This document shows positions 30,627-43,633 of a stretch of 64,000 bases of DNA, piece by piece. Each line of letters opens with the position of its first letter. The stretch's first letter is position 1. Location: positions 72,851-136,850 of the forward strand of contig JNVV01000012.1 in the NCBI GenBank assembly GCA_000733355.1, in the 5' to 3' direction. The position numbers and the translations under genes were made by a program. A model generated the notes under the pieces. It was not told the origin of the DNA, searched no databases, and saw only the letters and a program-made list of their open reading frames with translations. This DNA is from Falciphora oryzae (lineage: Eukaryota; Ascomycota; Sordariomycetes; Magnaporthales; Magnaporthaceae).

Positions 30627-32240
30627 TTACCTGCGTCTGGAGCGAACTGTCGCTCCAAAGCGGCGAGTACTGCTGAGAAGCCTTGCGTTCTCAGCGTTGC
30701 TCGCTCGTCTCGATCGAGCTGACTCGTACACCGGATGCCGCTGAGCCGCTGAGGAGAGTCTGTAAGAGATTGAGAAGCTGGTAGTCGACGTCAGCGAGCG
30801 TTGAGGGGTTCTCGCAAAAGGTCTCAATGCGCTCAGTAAAGGAATAGACGTCGGTGAAGACAATCAGCTTCGAGTCAAAGAGAATACCTTGATTCTCCGG
30901 ATCGTCCTGGTAAGGGTCGAAGACGCCAATCATTTCTCGCTTGAGCAAGAAGCGATCTCCCTGCGGACGAGTGGAGACGTCGGTGTCGAGAGTCTGCCGA
31001 CGGGAGCCTCGAGTCTCACGATCCCGACGGTCCTCCCGATCCTCTCGGTCTCGCTGATGCTGGTCGCGCTGATCCTGGTCGCGCTGATCCTGAGGGAACC
31101 GAACCGCCGTTGTTGTCCTCGCGCCTGGGCGGGTCATCATCGGGGCCGACTCCTCCGCCTCCAGCGACACGGTTCCGTGGAGGTGGGTTGTCGCCGCCGT
31201 TGGTGGAACCCGCCAGCCGCTCCGTCGTTGTAGGCGCTTCGATACCTGTCCGTGAGGTCCGCCCCTCCCTCGGAGGGTTCAGGGCCGTTGCGGACCGTCT
31301 GGGAGGTCATCTCGCGCTCGCGGCGGGTGATTGTATTGGCTGCGCTGATCCTCGGGGACGTAAGCGAAATCGAACAGCTCGGCCGAGGGGTTGAACGAGC
31401 TGGAGCCAGTCACTGGTGGCTTAGCGGCTGCAGGTGGCTTGGTCGGCACCGAGGAGCTCAAGGACGCGGTCACTAGGGCGCCTCCTCTGCGTGCGCGCTC
31501 GAGGTGAACGCTGTCGTTGTGCGCCAAGCTCCTCGCTTCATGGGGGACCGGTGACTCTCCCTCGACCATGGAGGAGTCCGGGAGGGCGCCAAGCATTAGC
31601 GTGCTCGGCTCCGGCCGTATCTGCTTGTCGGGAGGATCCGCCATTGTGCTGTCAAGGACGAGGCGAGGGGAGGAAATCCAAGTCTCGGACCAGCGACGAG
31701 AAAGCAGTTGGAGGAGAGGTGGAGTGATATCCTTTGCAGCCCTAAAGAGGGGATCCGGATGGTGCAGCCTCGTACTCCGACGAGAGGGTTGGGGAAGTGA
31801 GGTCTGTGATCGAGTTCACCTCGTGGTCAGTTCGCTCGCTCGGTGAGAAAACTCCGCAAGGAACTGGTGGCACAAAGCGGCTTGGGGTAGGAGTTGTTTG
31901 AACAGGATAGAAGAGGAAACAAACGATCAGGTCGCGAGAAAGCCGACGCAGGTCGGTAGGGCCCTTCCGCCCGTAAGAAAACTTGCGGCCGGGTAGAGAC
32001 GCGTTGGCGACAAAGCGTTCGCGTTGAGGAGAGGCGGTCGCCGTGAGAAAACTTTGACCGTTTCGGAGAGAAAAGTGTCCAATGCTGTGGCTTCTTCGGC
32101 CCGCAAGGAAGGCGTGGGATCGTTGTCCCGGAGTTGCTACCAATTTGTTGGGCAGTCGAGAAAGATAGTCCTGCAGGCCCGCGCCTCTGCTATCCAAAAC
32201 TAATGGTTCCCCGCTCCGCTCCAGCACATGATCACCGCTG
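30627..32240 (-). mobile_element. Truncated LTR-retrotransposon remnant (leader plus broken gag)
   Basis: Read on the minus strand: an LTR-like end CCCAACA, three bases, then a primer-binding-site-like TGGTAGCAACTCCGGGACAA, a roughly 480-bp leader, and a gag-like ATG at 31644 (MADPPDKQIRPEPSTLML). The gag frame ends early near 31279. Further gag-like sequence continues in other frames, including REMIGVFDPYQDDPENQGIL and VFTDVYSFTERIETF (within 30691-31170). Known: a (E)IG.FDP...(D)VY.F..R block near the start of the capsid region is typical of gag from fungal Ty3/gypsy-type elements. No protease, reverse transcriptase or integrase is present, so the copy is truncated and frameshifted. Its 5' end lies beside the PFF1 promoter. 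Confidence 0.65.
32123..32142 (-). other. Candidate retroelement primer-binding site
   Basis: Minus-strand TGGTAGCAACTCCGGGACAA begins with TGG (pairing to a tRNA CCA end), three bases after an LTR-like ...CCCAACA end (LTR border at 32146). The tRNA species was not assigned. Confidence 0.5.
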
Positions 32241-32466
32241 TTATGTTTGGGGAAGCTCGTGCTTCAACCTACGCTCGGACCATGCATTGACGCGACGCTC
32301 GTCGCCTCGACTCTCCCTCGGCAAAAGTTGGGGTCAGGAACGGTCGGACAGTCGATTCGAGGTACCGCTGGGAAGGTTCTCTCTCTAGCTTTGCCCAAGA
32401 TTGCAATATTGGTTCCCCGTCTCCTTTTCATATTTTACGCTGTTTGCCGCGCCTGGGGTCTTCGCC
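32241..32466. promoter_or_regulatory. PFF1 upstream region, next to or within an LTR remnant
   Basis: 226 bp between the retroelement remnant and the PFF1 ATG. The outer LTR border could not be fixed, so LTR sequence may supply part of the promoter. Confidence 0.35.
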
Positions 32467-35400
32467 ATGGCGAACCCCTTTGCCTTCAGGCCCGCCCAGG
32501 TCACCTTCTGGACGACGGCTGTTTACTTGGCACTGCTCATACCCCTTGTCCTGATAAACGAGGGTGTCCCTCCCGTCAACCCGGATAGCTCGTAGGCAAT
32601 CCTCCTGTCCTTCCGTCTGATCTGGAGTCCAAGCTGATCAGCCAACCACATATTGCAGCCTTTTTCTGGATCGCGGCCTCAACCTGACTGAGGCCTGGGC
32701 CGATTTGCAGGAGATCACGCAGTATTTCCACCACCAGAACAGCAGGAAAAACGACGATGTGCGGAACTACCTGCTGCTTCGTATGGAGCAGATCGTCGCC
32801 GACAATAAGGCGCAGGACCAGACCACCATCTTCAATGATGTCTCGTCAAACCTAACCTTCAAGCACTATGGCATTCCCGTCCACTACCAAGGGAACAACC
32901 TCTACGTCTATATTCGCGGCCAGGATGATGTGGAGGGCGAATGGTGGCATGACGCGACGGCCGGCAAGCCTGTCGGAAAGGGAGGAGTGCTGGTGAACGC
33001 CCACTTTGACTCGTGAGCCCACCTTCCCTGTCTCTCGTCTTGTACCCGGCCCCTTGCTTGCGTCTGGACTAATTGCCGCTGTATACCTTCAGTGTTTCAA
33101 CTGCATATGGCGCTACAGACGATGGCATGGGCGTGGCGACAGTCCTCCAGATGATCAGGTATTTCACCACGCCTGGAAACCAGCCGCGCCGTGGCATCGT
33201 CGCTCTGCTCAACAACGCCGAGGAGCCGGGCCTGCTGGGCGCCGCGGCCTTTGGGCAGAGCCCCTTGCTGCCCTTTATTCACACCTTCCTCAACCTGGAG
33301 GGCGCCGGCGCCGGCGGCCGCTGCGTCCTGTTCCGCACGACCGACCAGGAGGTGACGAGCGCTTTCGCCAACGTGCAGTCGCCCTTTGGGTCCGTCATCG
33401 GCTCCGACGGCTTCAAGCTGGGCCTCATCCGGAGCGGAACTGACTTTTCGGTCTGGCACGACATCTTTGGCCAGCGCGGCCTGGACCTTTCCTTTTACAG
33501 GCCGCGAGCGCTCTATCACACGAACCAAGATGACGCCAGACACGCGGGCAGGCGGAGCCTTTGGCAGATGATGGCCAACTCCGTCACGACTCTGATAAAT
33601 CTCTCGGCCGAGACGGGGTCCGACTACGTGGGTGAACGGCCCGACGGGGCCAAGGACAAGGTCCCGAACGGATCCCCCAGCGATGGTGTCTGGTTCGACC
33701 TCTTTGGCAGCTCCTTTGTGCTCTTCAACTTACGGGGCATGTTTGCATGGTCACTGACGATTCTGATCGTCGGGCCGCTGACACTGTTCCTCATGTTTTA
33801 CCTGGTCCATACGAAGGACAAGAGCTACCTCTTCTCCTCAAAACTGACACTCGCCAACGACGGCTCAGACGGAGCTGAGCCCATCCAACTCGGCGGTTGG
33901 AAGGGACTGTTTCGCTTCCCAGTTGCCCTCACTGTGTCTGGGGCCTTGGTCGTCGGGTCGGCTCTGCTGCTCAAGAAGATCAACCCTTTCATCATCTACA
34001 GCAGTGAATACGCCGTGTAAGACCGAATCCCTGCCCTCGCTTCGACTTGCACGAAAAACACTCACTGACTTTGAGGTGACAAAAGTTGGGCCATGATGAT
34101 GTCGCTCTTCTACTTTGTCTTGTGGGCCATGATGAGGGGTGCCAGCATCATGCGGCCAAGCGCACTGCATCGACTCTATACCCACCTATGGCTCTTCTTT
34201 CTCGGCTGGATCGCGCTCGTCGTCGTTACCGTGCTGGAGGATAGGATGCAGATCGCTTCGGGCTATATGTTTGTTTTCTGGGAGTCGCAGGTCTTCCTAT
34301 CGACCTTCCTTGCCGTGTGCGATCTTTTCTCCTTGCCTAAGAAAGCGGATGTTGCGCGAGGCGTTCAGGAGGAGGACCAGCTCCGCGATCACCTAGACGC
34401 CGTCCCTCGGGCCGACGATCTGATTTCCCCGTCACCCGGCGAGGCCGCCAGCCAGAGGGAATCCGGATTGGAGGGACGAGGACGGGGTGATTCCGAAGAG
34501 GAGGATCAAGAGCCCGCCACTGAAGAGACGCCGCTCTTTAGGAAATCCCAAAGTGGGAGGCTTGACACGTCGCTCTTCCGCAGGGGCTACCGCCGCTCTT
34601 TGTCGGCCATAATGGAGACGTCCAAGGCCGGGCAGGACGGCGAGCGGTCCTGGCAGCACCAGGAGCCATACGGGAAGGAACAGTTCTGGTCGGGAGGGAT
34701 GGTCGCGTCTACGTGGCTGCTGCAATTCCTGCTTCTGGGCCCGTTCCTTATCATTCTCGCCGCACAAATCGGCTTGCTTATCACCTCGGCCGTATCCCAG
34801 ACTGGCGTGGACGGCTCCAACCAGCTAACGCCGTACATCGCCATCGCGACCCTTACCATCGTGCTACTTATACCACTTTCCCCATTCATCCACCGGGTAA
34901 GCAAGCATTTGCCTTTACTGCTCTTTGTCGTCTTCGCAGGCACACTCGTCTACAATCTCGCGGCGTTCCCCTTCTCGCCCGCGGCGCCCTACAAGGTCTT
35001 CTTCAAGCAGACAGTCGACCTCGAGACGGGCGCGACGGCCGTCCGGCTGTCGGGCATCGAGCTGTATCTCCGCAACATCATAGCGGATATCCCTTCGGCG
35101 GCGGGCCAGACTATCGAGTGTGGGCCCAGCATCAGCCGCAGAGACCTGGCCGACTGTGTCTTTGACGCCGCGAACGTGCCGCCACGACCGGCCTACGGCA
35201 GCGGCAACGACAGCCTGGAGCTGGCTCCCGGCGTGCCACCGACGACGGACTACTACGGGAAGCTGCTCAGCGTTCGCATCTCGAACCGCTCCTACACCGC
35301 CGCCGGAAAGCGTGGTGCTCGGTCGTCGGCTCGCCTGCACATCGACGCCGTGAACACGCGCATCGTGGAGCTCCGGTTCCCCGCCGAGGGGCCGGCCATC

Positions 35401-35700
35401 CAGTCAGTGAGCGTGGTCGGGGCAGAGCCTTGGGACGCGCGGTTCGGCGCGTTCCCGGAGGAAGGGGCCCGGCTCGTCCGGCTCTGGAGGCGCGACTGGA
35501 ACCGGGGATGGGCCGCGGACCTCACGTGGGACGGCGACGGCGGCCTGGACGGTGACGCGGTCGCTCTGTGGAGCGACGCCAACGAAGCGGCGCACTCGAT
35601 GCCGGCCTTCCGCGAGGTGGTCAACTACACGCCGCCGTGGGCTGCCGTGTCCAAGGCGTCGCCGGGGCTGGTGGAGGGCAAGAAGACGTTCAAGATCTAA
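32467..35700 (+). CDS. pff1: Vacuolar membrane M28 metalloprotease Pff1
   Basis: Model: join(32467-32591, 32659-33012, 33093-34016, 34086-35700), 1005 aa; the exons split codons consistently. Residues about 10-32 form the first membrane helix. The lumenal M28 domain has zinc-site motifs NAHFDS (His157, Asp159), GATDDGMGV (Asp169), [11 protein letters not shown] (Glu203/204) and YHTNQDD. Several membrane helices follow (for example [20 protein letters not shown]), then a long cytosolic acidic/Ser loop (about 540-660), more helices, and a C-terminal lumenal domain ([20 protein letters not shown]). Known: Pff1 is a multispanning vacuolar peptidase of fungi, and length and order match. The intron after NAHFDS splits the zinc site. 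Confidence 0.95.
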
Positions 35701-36836
35701 TGCGGAAGGTACTGTCGAGAAAGGGGTCATGGTTTGAGATTTGATATCCTTTGCTTCTCCACACTCTGTAACTCTGTTTTGATCAAGACTGTTGACGCTA
35801 TCGCATTTTGGCTTTATCGTCGGGCTCGCCGGTTTGCATTTTGATACCTAGTCTAGCACCTACCTGATATCATTTTACATTCGCGCGCCAAGCGAGATTC
35901 GCGATAACTGGAGGGCTCGGGCGCTTCGTTGGAGAGAATCCACCAGGTACTACGTATTGCATCATGGCAGCCCCCTATCCCCCAAGCAAAAACCTGGTTA
36001 TCGATCAAGCTGAACGGTGGAGCATCTCCTCGTGCCTAATCCCCAGAAGCCGCGAGAGTTGGCAGCGCAATTTCACAAAGCAGGGTCACGGCTTAATTGT
36101 GGCCCCAGCCACGGCGGGAGAGACTGCCCGCAAGGCGATAAGTGTCCTAGGCTGAGAAGATTCCCAAGCCACCGCCGACGTCGGTCTCGAAAAAACGCAG
36201 CTGGCTGGGGGAGCGCGTGCGTGCAGCGTGCAGTGTTTCGGGCATAGCATGGCATACGGGGGATTCCGTCACGAGCTGAAGGGCAGGGACGACAACAAGC
36301 TCAGAGGGGGCTGCGCTGCTGCTCACGACTCGAAGTCGTGGCAAAAGGCTTTCTCCACCGGTCCGTCCAGTCTTTTCGTCAGCTCAATGGCAGCTCCAGG
36401 GTTCCCGGGCCGGAGGTGAGCTGGCGTCCGGGGGCATTACTCGCGCCTATGGGTGAGCTGGCGGCTTTATGGGTTCGCGGGAAAGCGCTGCAGGAGCAGT
36501 TGCACCGGGTATGGAGGATTGCGTCTGGAATAGTTCCATTTGTGGGAGGGTCTAAGGGCTGAATAGCGAATCGTAAGGCGTTTGCTCGCGTGTGATAAAC
36601 GAGAGAGAAAAAAAGCTCTGGTGAGGTGGGTGTTCGTTGCAACCGTTCAACGAAAATGCCGGTGGAAATCACACGCTGCACTCAGCCCCTTGGGTGGGCC
36701 GTGGCTTTTTTAGGAGAAGCGAGGAGTGATGACGAGAGACTGGAGAAGAAAAAGAAGAAACAAAAGAGTTAAGCAATGAGGTCGAGTCAGATACCATGTT
36801 CGTCTGGCGTCAGAGCCCCTTGTGTGAGCCGAAGAG

Positions 36837-36852
36837 AAAAAAAAAAAAAAAA
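36837..36852. repeat. 16-nt A homopolymer
   Basis: Uninterrupted A16 in the gene-free stretch after PFF1, followed 34 bp later by the imperfect hairpin at 36886-36909. Confidence 0.95.
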
Positions 36853-39800
36853 GCCGCCTCCGCTGAAAAAAGGCCTGCGCCACCTTTAGGGCTTAGACTA
36901 AAGCCCTAGAGCCAGCTAGAACGGATGGGGAAGTTATCGTGCAATCTGCGAACTATTTTGCAACCTTTTGGTTGCAGCGCTTGAAAGTCGGATTGTGGCG
37001 GCTGATATCTTTGGAGGGAGGCGGCGGCGGAGAGGCGGGCCGTCGCGTGTTTCGGAAGCTCTACCGGTGGGACGGGAAGTGATGATGGGAGGCTGGGAGG
37101 AATAATATGTTGACTATGGAAGGAATGTCTTTGCCTTAGGGTGAGAAGAGGTGATGAAGAGACGTACTCTCTTCCGGTGTGAGAGCATCAAGATGAGCGT
37201 ATGCGTAGTGTCTTTGTGTCGATATGCAACGCCGCGAACCGGCCCGCCTGTTGTCGGCTTAGTCCTTGTCTCGTGAGCGAGGCTTCTCATGTGAGCGAGA
37301 GCGGACGTGCTAAAGGTAGCATTCTGCCAGCTACAGATCTCCACCATATCAATGCTCTCTCATGAAATAGAGTTTCTGCTGTCGCTTCTGCGCTTCTGAA
37401 GCTGCTGATGCGTTCAAACCTGCCATTGTGTGGCCCGCTGGGGCAAAATGATTGTCACATGCGATACCAGCCTTCCCCTCTCGAACTACCGAGACGGGGT
37501 CCGTCAAAAAGAAACAAATGCGGATTCTGAAGCTCGTGGCTCCACAGGGTAAAGAAAAGAGAGGTGGGACTGGGCGGGCGGGCGACGATGGGTCTCCATC
37601 TGCGCTCACAGCCTGTCCCTTGACGAAGTCGGAAATTTTGACAAAACGGGAGGGGCTAACCTGGCCACTCGGCCGAAAGGCGGAAGCGGGAGGAAAAGGG
37701 GGAGAACAGAAAGAGGAGCCGGGAGAGAGAGATTTTTGGTACGGCTGGAAGACGATGGAGCGCAGCGCCCTGGAATCTCCGAGGGCCGCTCCGAAACGCC
37801 GGGGAGAGGGTAGTGGACGGATGTCTTGTCGGTCCCGGCAGCGTGCCGCGGCGGTCCATGTACGTGTGGATGACATCAGAGGTTGAGGCCTCTCGGGGAG
37901 AGAGGGTTTTGTGCGCTTTGCGCAAGCGAGCCGGGTGGGGATCTTGATATCACTCCCCGAGCACAGTTTTTCCTGGCTCTGAATACAGTTCAAGCCCCCT
38001 GTAATAATATGGGAGAGCCTTGGTGCCATGATAACATTCATGTCTCGGCCGAATAGGCGATCGATCCACGGAGATGGATTAACCTGAAATGGTAGTTGGA
38101 GGTGTAGATCGGCGGAAGGATTCGGGCAGTCGTACCAGTCTACAGCCATGTGCACGCTGTTGTGCGTTTCGCGTGCCTGGCCTGTCTGGACCTGCTCGAT
38201 CTGGGAGCGGGAGCCAACATGGGACAAACAAGGGAAGTGGTGACCGGCTGGCCGACGGGGAAAAAAAAAGAAGCCGCATCGAGGCTCTGCTCTGAGGGAG
38301 GGGATGCGGCGAAAACACACATGCCGAACATAGCTTTGGAGCCTGCACACCTTTGGAGCCTTGGCCGGCCCGCCACGCCATGCGGGCTTTCAGGGGCCGC
38401 CCGCACCACGACGGCCTTGGTCTACAAACTGAGGCCTTGTGGCCGTTGGCAATGAAACCACCGCGCCAACCGAGCCAGTCGGTCGGGCGGAGACCGTTGG
38501 GCCGAGAAGAGAAAAAGCAAGTTACCCAATTCGGCCGCGCAAGCCACCACTGTGATGCGTGTTTCCAAGCGTAGCAGCAGACAACCGGTGGAGACACGGT
38601 AACCTGATTGAGATATCCAGGTCTCTTCGCCGCCGCTGCTGACGAACGATTTATCATTGCTCCCCCTTTTTGATAACTTCTCCACATGCCATCACTGCCG
38701 TTAGCGTCGGGCCAAGCCACAGGGGAGAGAGGACACGGCAGCCCGCCGTCCCGCCCCCCTTCGGCGCAAGCACGCGCGGGCGCAGGCAGCCGACGACACT
38801 TGACTTGACAGCTCTGAAGCAGCTAATCTCGGGCTTCGCTGCCCTCTTTGGCCTCTCTGCTTCGAGTTTCTTGCTTGACTTGCTCTGGGCTTTTCTTATT
38901 CCCTGACCAGTCGGGCTCCACCGTGGCGCAGCTTGCTCGCTCAGTTCAGTTATTTCAGCCGGCCACTCAAAAAATCGAATCCAGTCGCCGCAGGCATCGC
39001 ATCTCTCCCCAGAAGCGGGTATGTGGGGTTGCTTCGGCTAGAAGAGCCCTTTCGGTTTTTTTCCAATTCGCTCATTCCTGTGAGTCTGCCTTTCTGCTTT
39101 TGCTTTTGGTTGCGAGGTGGGGTGTCGATCGCTGTCAGACACACGTTTTGTTTTTGGTTTGCCGCGGTTCCCTTCGTCTCATCTCGCGCAAAAATGGACG
39201 ACCGGCTGCTACTCTGGGGAGGCGAAATATCAAAATACTGCCAACAGCATAAACCATAAACCATTTCCAGTCCCCAAGCCTGGAGGCATTTCCAAATCCG
39301 GCTGATGCCCGACGGGCGGCGGCCGCGCGCCAAGGAATCAAAAACACGCAACCTGCGCCACGCGACAGGCCACGGTCACAAAACATCGCAAGCGCTCTTT
39401 CTTTTTTCCTCACTGAAACCACGGTTCCTAGCCTGCCTTGGTTTTGGGCCTAGACTGCCGTCGGAGTCCGCTTTCCTCTTCTGGAATCCTCCTTCGTCCC
39501 GCCGGGCGTTGTGGAGAAGCGACCTGAGAAGGCACGAGGGGTTGGATAGGAGAAAAAAAAGCATATGCAAGTCATCATCACTAATACCAGAACGCCAACT
39601 ATTAACTCGTGTTTACGAGGGATCTGAGCGTCCCTCTCGGGCCCGCCCCCGCCGGACCGAACACCTGTTGCGACTGGGACGGAGAGCCCTTCTCTTCTTT
39701 CTCCAGTCCAACAGCGGTTGCGACTCTATAATGGAAGACACTTATGAGCATTTTCTGCCAGTGAGCGTCCTGCTCACCCACCTTCCCCTTCCCGCCGTCG

Positions 39801-40716
39801 TGCCATCCCACTCTCACAAGCCCCCATATGGCACGATGCCTGGTGGAGCCTCCTTGGGCGTGTTTTGGTCCCATCGACGTTGCATGAAAGCGCCCGGAAC
39901 CAGTGGATCCTCGGCAAAAAGCCAGCCCCGGGGGGCGGCCTGCGGCTCCAGTTGGGTCGCGACCTTGGTTCGTCCCCCCTCCCTGGCTCCGTCGGCGAGC
40001 ACCGGTGTCCTTGCGAAAACGAAAAAAGAAAAGTGCGGAAAGTGGTGACCAGGCAGACACGCAGACACACGGACGACAAACGCAAAGGCACCGGCAGTTC
40101 ATGACGAATGGATATGTACATTTGCCTGTGCACACGCCAGCCAGCGTGTCAGTCAGCCAAACAGCCGGCTAGAATCTCGCTTGCGCGGATTAAAAGAGAG
40201 TGCCATTATAGGGTATGGTTCTCCGAGTTTGTTGGGGACAGATGAGAAAAAGAATCCACGGGCGAGAAGCGCTGGTCTTGGGCCGGCTGGACCGCCCCCG
40301 GCCAGCCTTTCCACTTCCATGCCTCGGCGTCGCATTGTGCTCTCAAAGGACGTGCAGACCCAGCCAGCACACAAGTGATCTGCTCGTCTAACAAAGAATA
40401 AGCTGCCCCTCTTCCCACCCGAGCTTGGGCCGTGCAACCGTTCATCGGGGATCATCAGGATCTGGACCTTCTTGTCCATGGCCGGGCCGGTCACTAAGAA
40501 TCTGGGCTTCGGCCTTGTGAGAGACGAGGCAGAAATCGGTATCGGGAGTCCTTGCTATGCAAGAGACTGCTTTTCTGCTGACGTGGTCGGGCATTCCCGA
40601 GAAAAGCAAGCAAAAACCCAACGCTCTCTCTGCTTATGCATTGCATCAGAATGTTCCATGGAAGGTAGACAAACGGGGTGTGATTTGGTAAGATCTGACT
40701 ACAAAGACCGTGGGAG

Positions 40717-40731
40717 AAAAAAAAAAAAAAA
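40717..40731. repeat. 15-nt A homopolymer
   Basis: Uninterrupted A15 in the gene-free stretch upstream of the CFEM receptor. Confidence 0.95.
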
Positions 40732-41096
40732 GCAACCCTGCTAGCATCGGGAATGCCAGGGACAGGCTGAGGTATCTCGTGTTTCCACGAGCCAATGGTG
40801 TGTTTTAAGAGTCTTGGAAGGGGGAGAGGGGAAATAACAAGAGGGGAAAGGCTGGGCCAGAGAGCAAGAAAGAGTGGTTGGGGCGGGCGGCCAAGAGAGG
40901 GACGGCCTAGACCTGCTGCTGTTGCTGCTGCTCCGATAGGCAGCAGGGCGTGTTTATTCCGCGCGCTGCCGAGTTTATCTGCCATGCTACAGGCAAGCCT
41001 GGACACGTTATTGCGACAAATGCCATGCAAAAGAGAGCACAGCACCTCTCGGCCGGACGATAAAAGCGCGTGGTGTAAATGTGGGACTTCCCTGCT

Positions 41097-41128
41097 GCCA
41101 CACACCACACACCACACACCACACACAC
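41097..41128. repeat. CCACACA short tandem repeat
   Basis: About four copies of a 7-bp ACCACAC unit in the gene-free region upstream of the CFEM receptor. Confidence 0.8.
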
Positions 41129-41807
41129 TCCGGGGGCGAACATGATCGCAAGCCGTATGGGGCGGGGCGGAACCCCTACCTGCCTAGCCCCAAAAAGGTA
41201 CCCAGAGTCCCGGGATCGGATCTTGGGTGGTTGACGAGAAATCGCCGGGGGGGTGGGAAGAAGAAGGAACAAGGCGAATATCCACGCGAGCAAAATCCTG
41301 GTCTCCCCTGGCCCTACTTTTTTTTTTCCTGCCTGTTCCCTTTCTGGGCATGTACATCCAATCGCGTTGTCTCGAAGCCAGTGTGAGATATCGCTTTTAT
41401 TGTTCCCGCCTTTCCCCAGTCTCTTCTCCTCCACTAGAAGCCGTTTTCTCTTTTCTTTTTTTCTTCTGCCTTTTTTGCTTTCCTTATTCACGGCTATTGA
41501 TCGTGAGGTATCCTATAGAACATCCACATTAACGACGTAATACTATAGCGCGTAATCGACCCTCCTCCCCCAGCCCCATCCGACCGTCCAGCCACCCCGT
41601 CCTCCCTCGGGCGTGTAGCAAGAAATGACCTTTTCATAAGGCCGGCCCAGGGCTCCCCCGACTCATACAATCTTTTTCGTCATCTCTTTTGTTGTTTTCC
41701 CTCTCCCTTCCTTTCTTCTACCCCGAGTGGACCTGCGATCTTCACCGTCGATCACAGAGTCCCTGCGAAACCAAGAACCGAACCAGTCCCCTCTCCGAGA
41801 CGGGGCC

Positions 41808-43633
41808 ATGAGGTTCCTCCTCACCGCAGCAGCGCTGCTGCTGTCGGCCGTTGTGCCGGCGGCGCAAGCCCAGACGAACTCGACGGCACCGGCGACGCCG
41901 TCATCTCCACTAGCCATGCTCCCGGCTTGTGCGGTACGTTTGGATAGGACGGGTGGTGGTGATGGATATCCGAGGGTGATCTTGCTGACGAGCCGGGCCT
42001 GCCGTCCACCCGACAACAGGCAGCATGTGTAAAAACAGCAATAGACGAGTCTCCATGCGCGCCTCAAGACCAGGCGTGCATATGCACAGACGACAGGCTG
42101 CAGACCAAGGCCTCGAACTGCATCGAGAAGGCCTGCACCATCAAGCAGAGCCTCTTCGTGGCCAACGCGACGGCCACCATGTGCGGGGCCGAGGTGCGCG
42201 ACCGCCGGGACCTGCTGCGCGTCATGGCCGTCACGCTGGGGGCGCTCTCCGGCATCTTCGTCGCCATCCGCGTCGCCGCCCGCCTACTCATCATCGGCGG
42301 GCCCCTAGGCGCCGACGACTGGTTCATCGTAGCGACGCTGTTCACGGGCATCCCCGACACCGTCATGATCGTGCACGGCGCCATCGAGAACGGCCTGGGG
42401 CTCGACGTGTGGACGCTGCCTTCCGAAACCATTACCGAGTTCGGTCGGTGGTTTTTCGTTATCGAGGTCATGTACCTTGCCCTCATCTCCATGACCAAGA
42501 TGTCGCTTCTTTTCTTCTACCTCCGCATTTTCCCTTCAAAGGGCATCCGCCGCCTGCTCTGGGGCACCGTGGCCTTCAACGCCGTCTACGGCCTCGTCTT
42601 CGTGCTCGTCGGAATCTTCCAGTGCAAGCCTGTGGAGTTCTTTTGGGAGAGGTGGGATGAGGAGCACAGCGGCACCTGCCTCGACATCAACGCCATCCCC
42701 TGGGCCAACGGTGCCATCAGCATCGCCCTCGATCTTTGGATGCTGGCGCTGCCGCTGTCGCAGCTCAGGGGGTTGAAGCTTCACTGGAAGAAGAAGGTTG
42801 GCGTCGGGATGATGTTTGGCGTCGGCACCTTGTAAGTCTGCCCCTCGAAATCTTTGGTCTAAACGAACTCCTCAACTGACAATTGTCGGCAACATAGTGT
42901 TACCGTGGTTAGTATCCTGCGGCTGCAGTCCATGGTCGAGTTCGCCAGCTCAAACAACCCGACATGGGACCACTGGGACCTGACCAACTGGTCCACGATC
43001 GAGATCAACGTCGGAATCATGTGCGCCTGCCTCCCATCGCTGCGCCTGATACTGGTGCGCATATTCCCGCGGCTGGGCGGCTCCTCGGGCCGGTACGGAT
43101 CCAAGGCCGGGCATTATTACGACGGGCCGAGCAAGGGCTTCTCGCGGCCCATGACGGCCGGTGGCCTGGTGGGCGGCGACGGCGCGGTGGAGCTGGGGAA
43201 CAGCCCCGGCAGCGGGGGCAAGAAGGGGCAGAAACATGGTCGGCAGGCGTCGCACTCCACGACGCGAGAGCTCGGCGTCCACTCGACGGTCGACAGGGGC
43301 TCACTCGACGACGAGGTGGCGACGGTTAAGGGCGGCATTACTTATTCGCGGTCGTACGAGGTGTCGTACGGAGACCAGGACGAGGAGAGCCTCGTTGGGA
43401 CGGGTTCGGAGGGCAGGCCCGAGACTGGAGATAAGAAGGCGAAGAAGGAGTCTAGAGAAAGGGAGCGTGAAAGGGAAGGGGAGGGTGAGAGGGAAAGAGG
43501 AGGACCGGGCGAGAGAGGAGGCGGCAGTCGGGCGGGTGGTCACGGCTATCACCGCCGCTTCCACACCAGCTCGTCGAGCAAGTCCAGCTTCCAGTCGCCA
43601 TCGGTCGAAAAGATACCAGAGAATGTTGTATGA
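41808..43633 (+). CDS. CFEM-domain seven-helix receptor-like protein (PTH11-type)
   Basis: Model: join(41808-41933, 42020-42831, 42898-43633), 557 aa. Residues 1-21 are a signal peptide. The CFEM domain holds eight Cys spread over [35 protein letters not shown] and TMCGAE; the first intron splits it. Seven hydrophobic helices follow ([60 protein letters not shown] and others) with the fungal-specific signature DDWF, then [12 protein letters not shown]. The cytosolic tail is long, Gly/Ser-rich, with an Arg-Glu repeat near residues 500-520. Known: CFEM-containing PTH11-like proteins are fungal cell-surface sensors, some needed for host or surface recognition. The ligand is unknown. Confidence 0.92.

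Larger units (their letters stand above)
35701..41807. other. 6.1-kb region without recognisable genes
   Basis: Between PFF1 and the CFEM receptor, both on plus. Contains A runs of 16 nt (36837-36852) and 15 nt (40717-40731), an imperfect hairpin around TTTAGGGCTTAGACTAAAGC (36886-36909), a CTG run (40912-40930) and a CCACACA run (41097-41128). Long frames exist (for example minus 37349-38350, 333 codons) but lack domain character, codon bias or start context. Compositional patches of purine- and pyrimidine-rich DNA suggest regulatory or untranslated sequence, possibly a long non-coding transcript, but no direct sign of one was seen. Confidence 0.5.

Noticed and set aside
37349..38350. 333-codon minus-strand frame in the gene-free block
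   Set aside because: Cys/Pro/Arg-rich mixture with no motif, no splice logic and poor codon bias; likely chance.
41808..42030. Alternative acceptor AACAGGCAG three bases later in the CFEM intron
   Set aside because: Both keep frame; the upstream acceptor was used because it follows the branch at the usual distance. The difference is one Ala.
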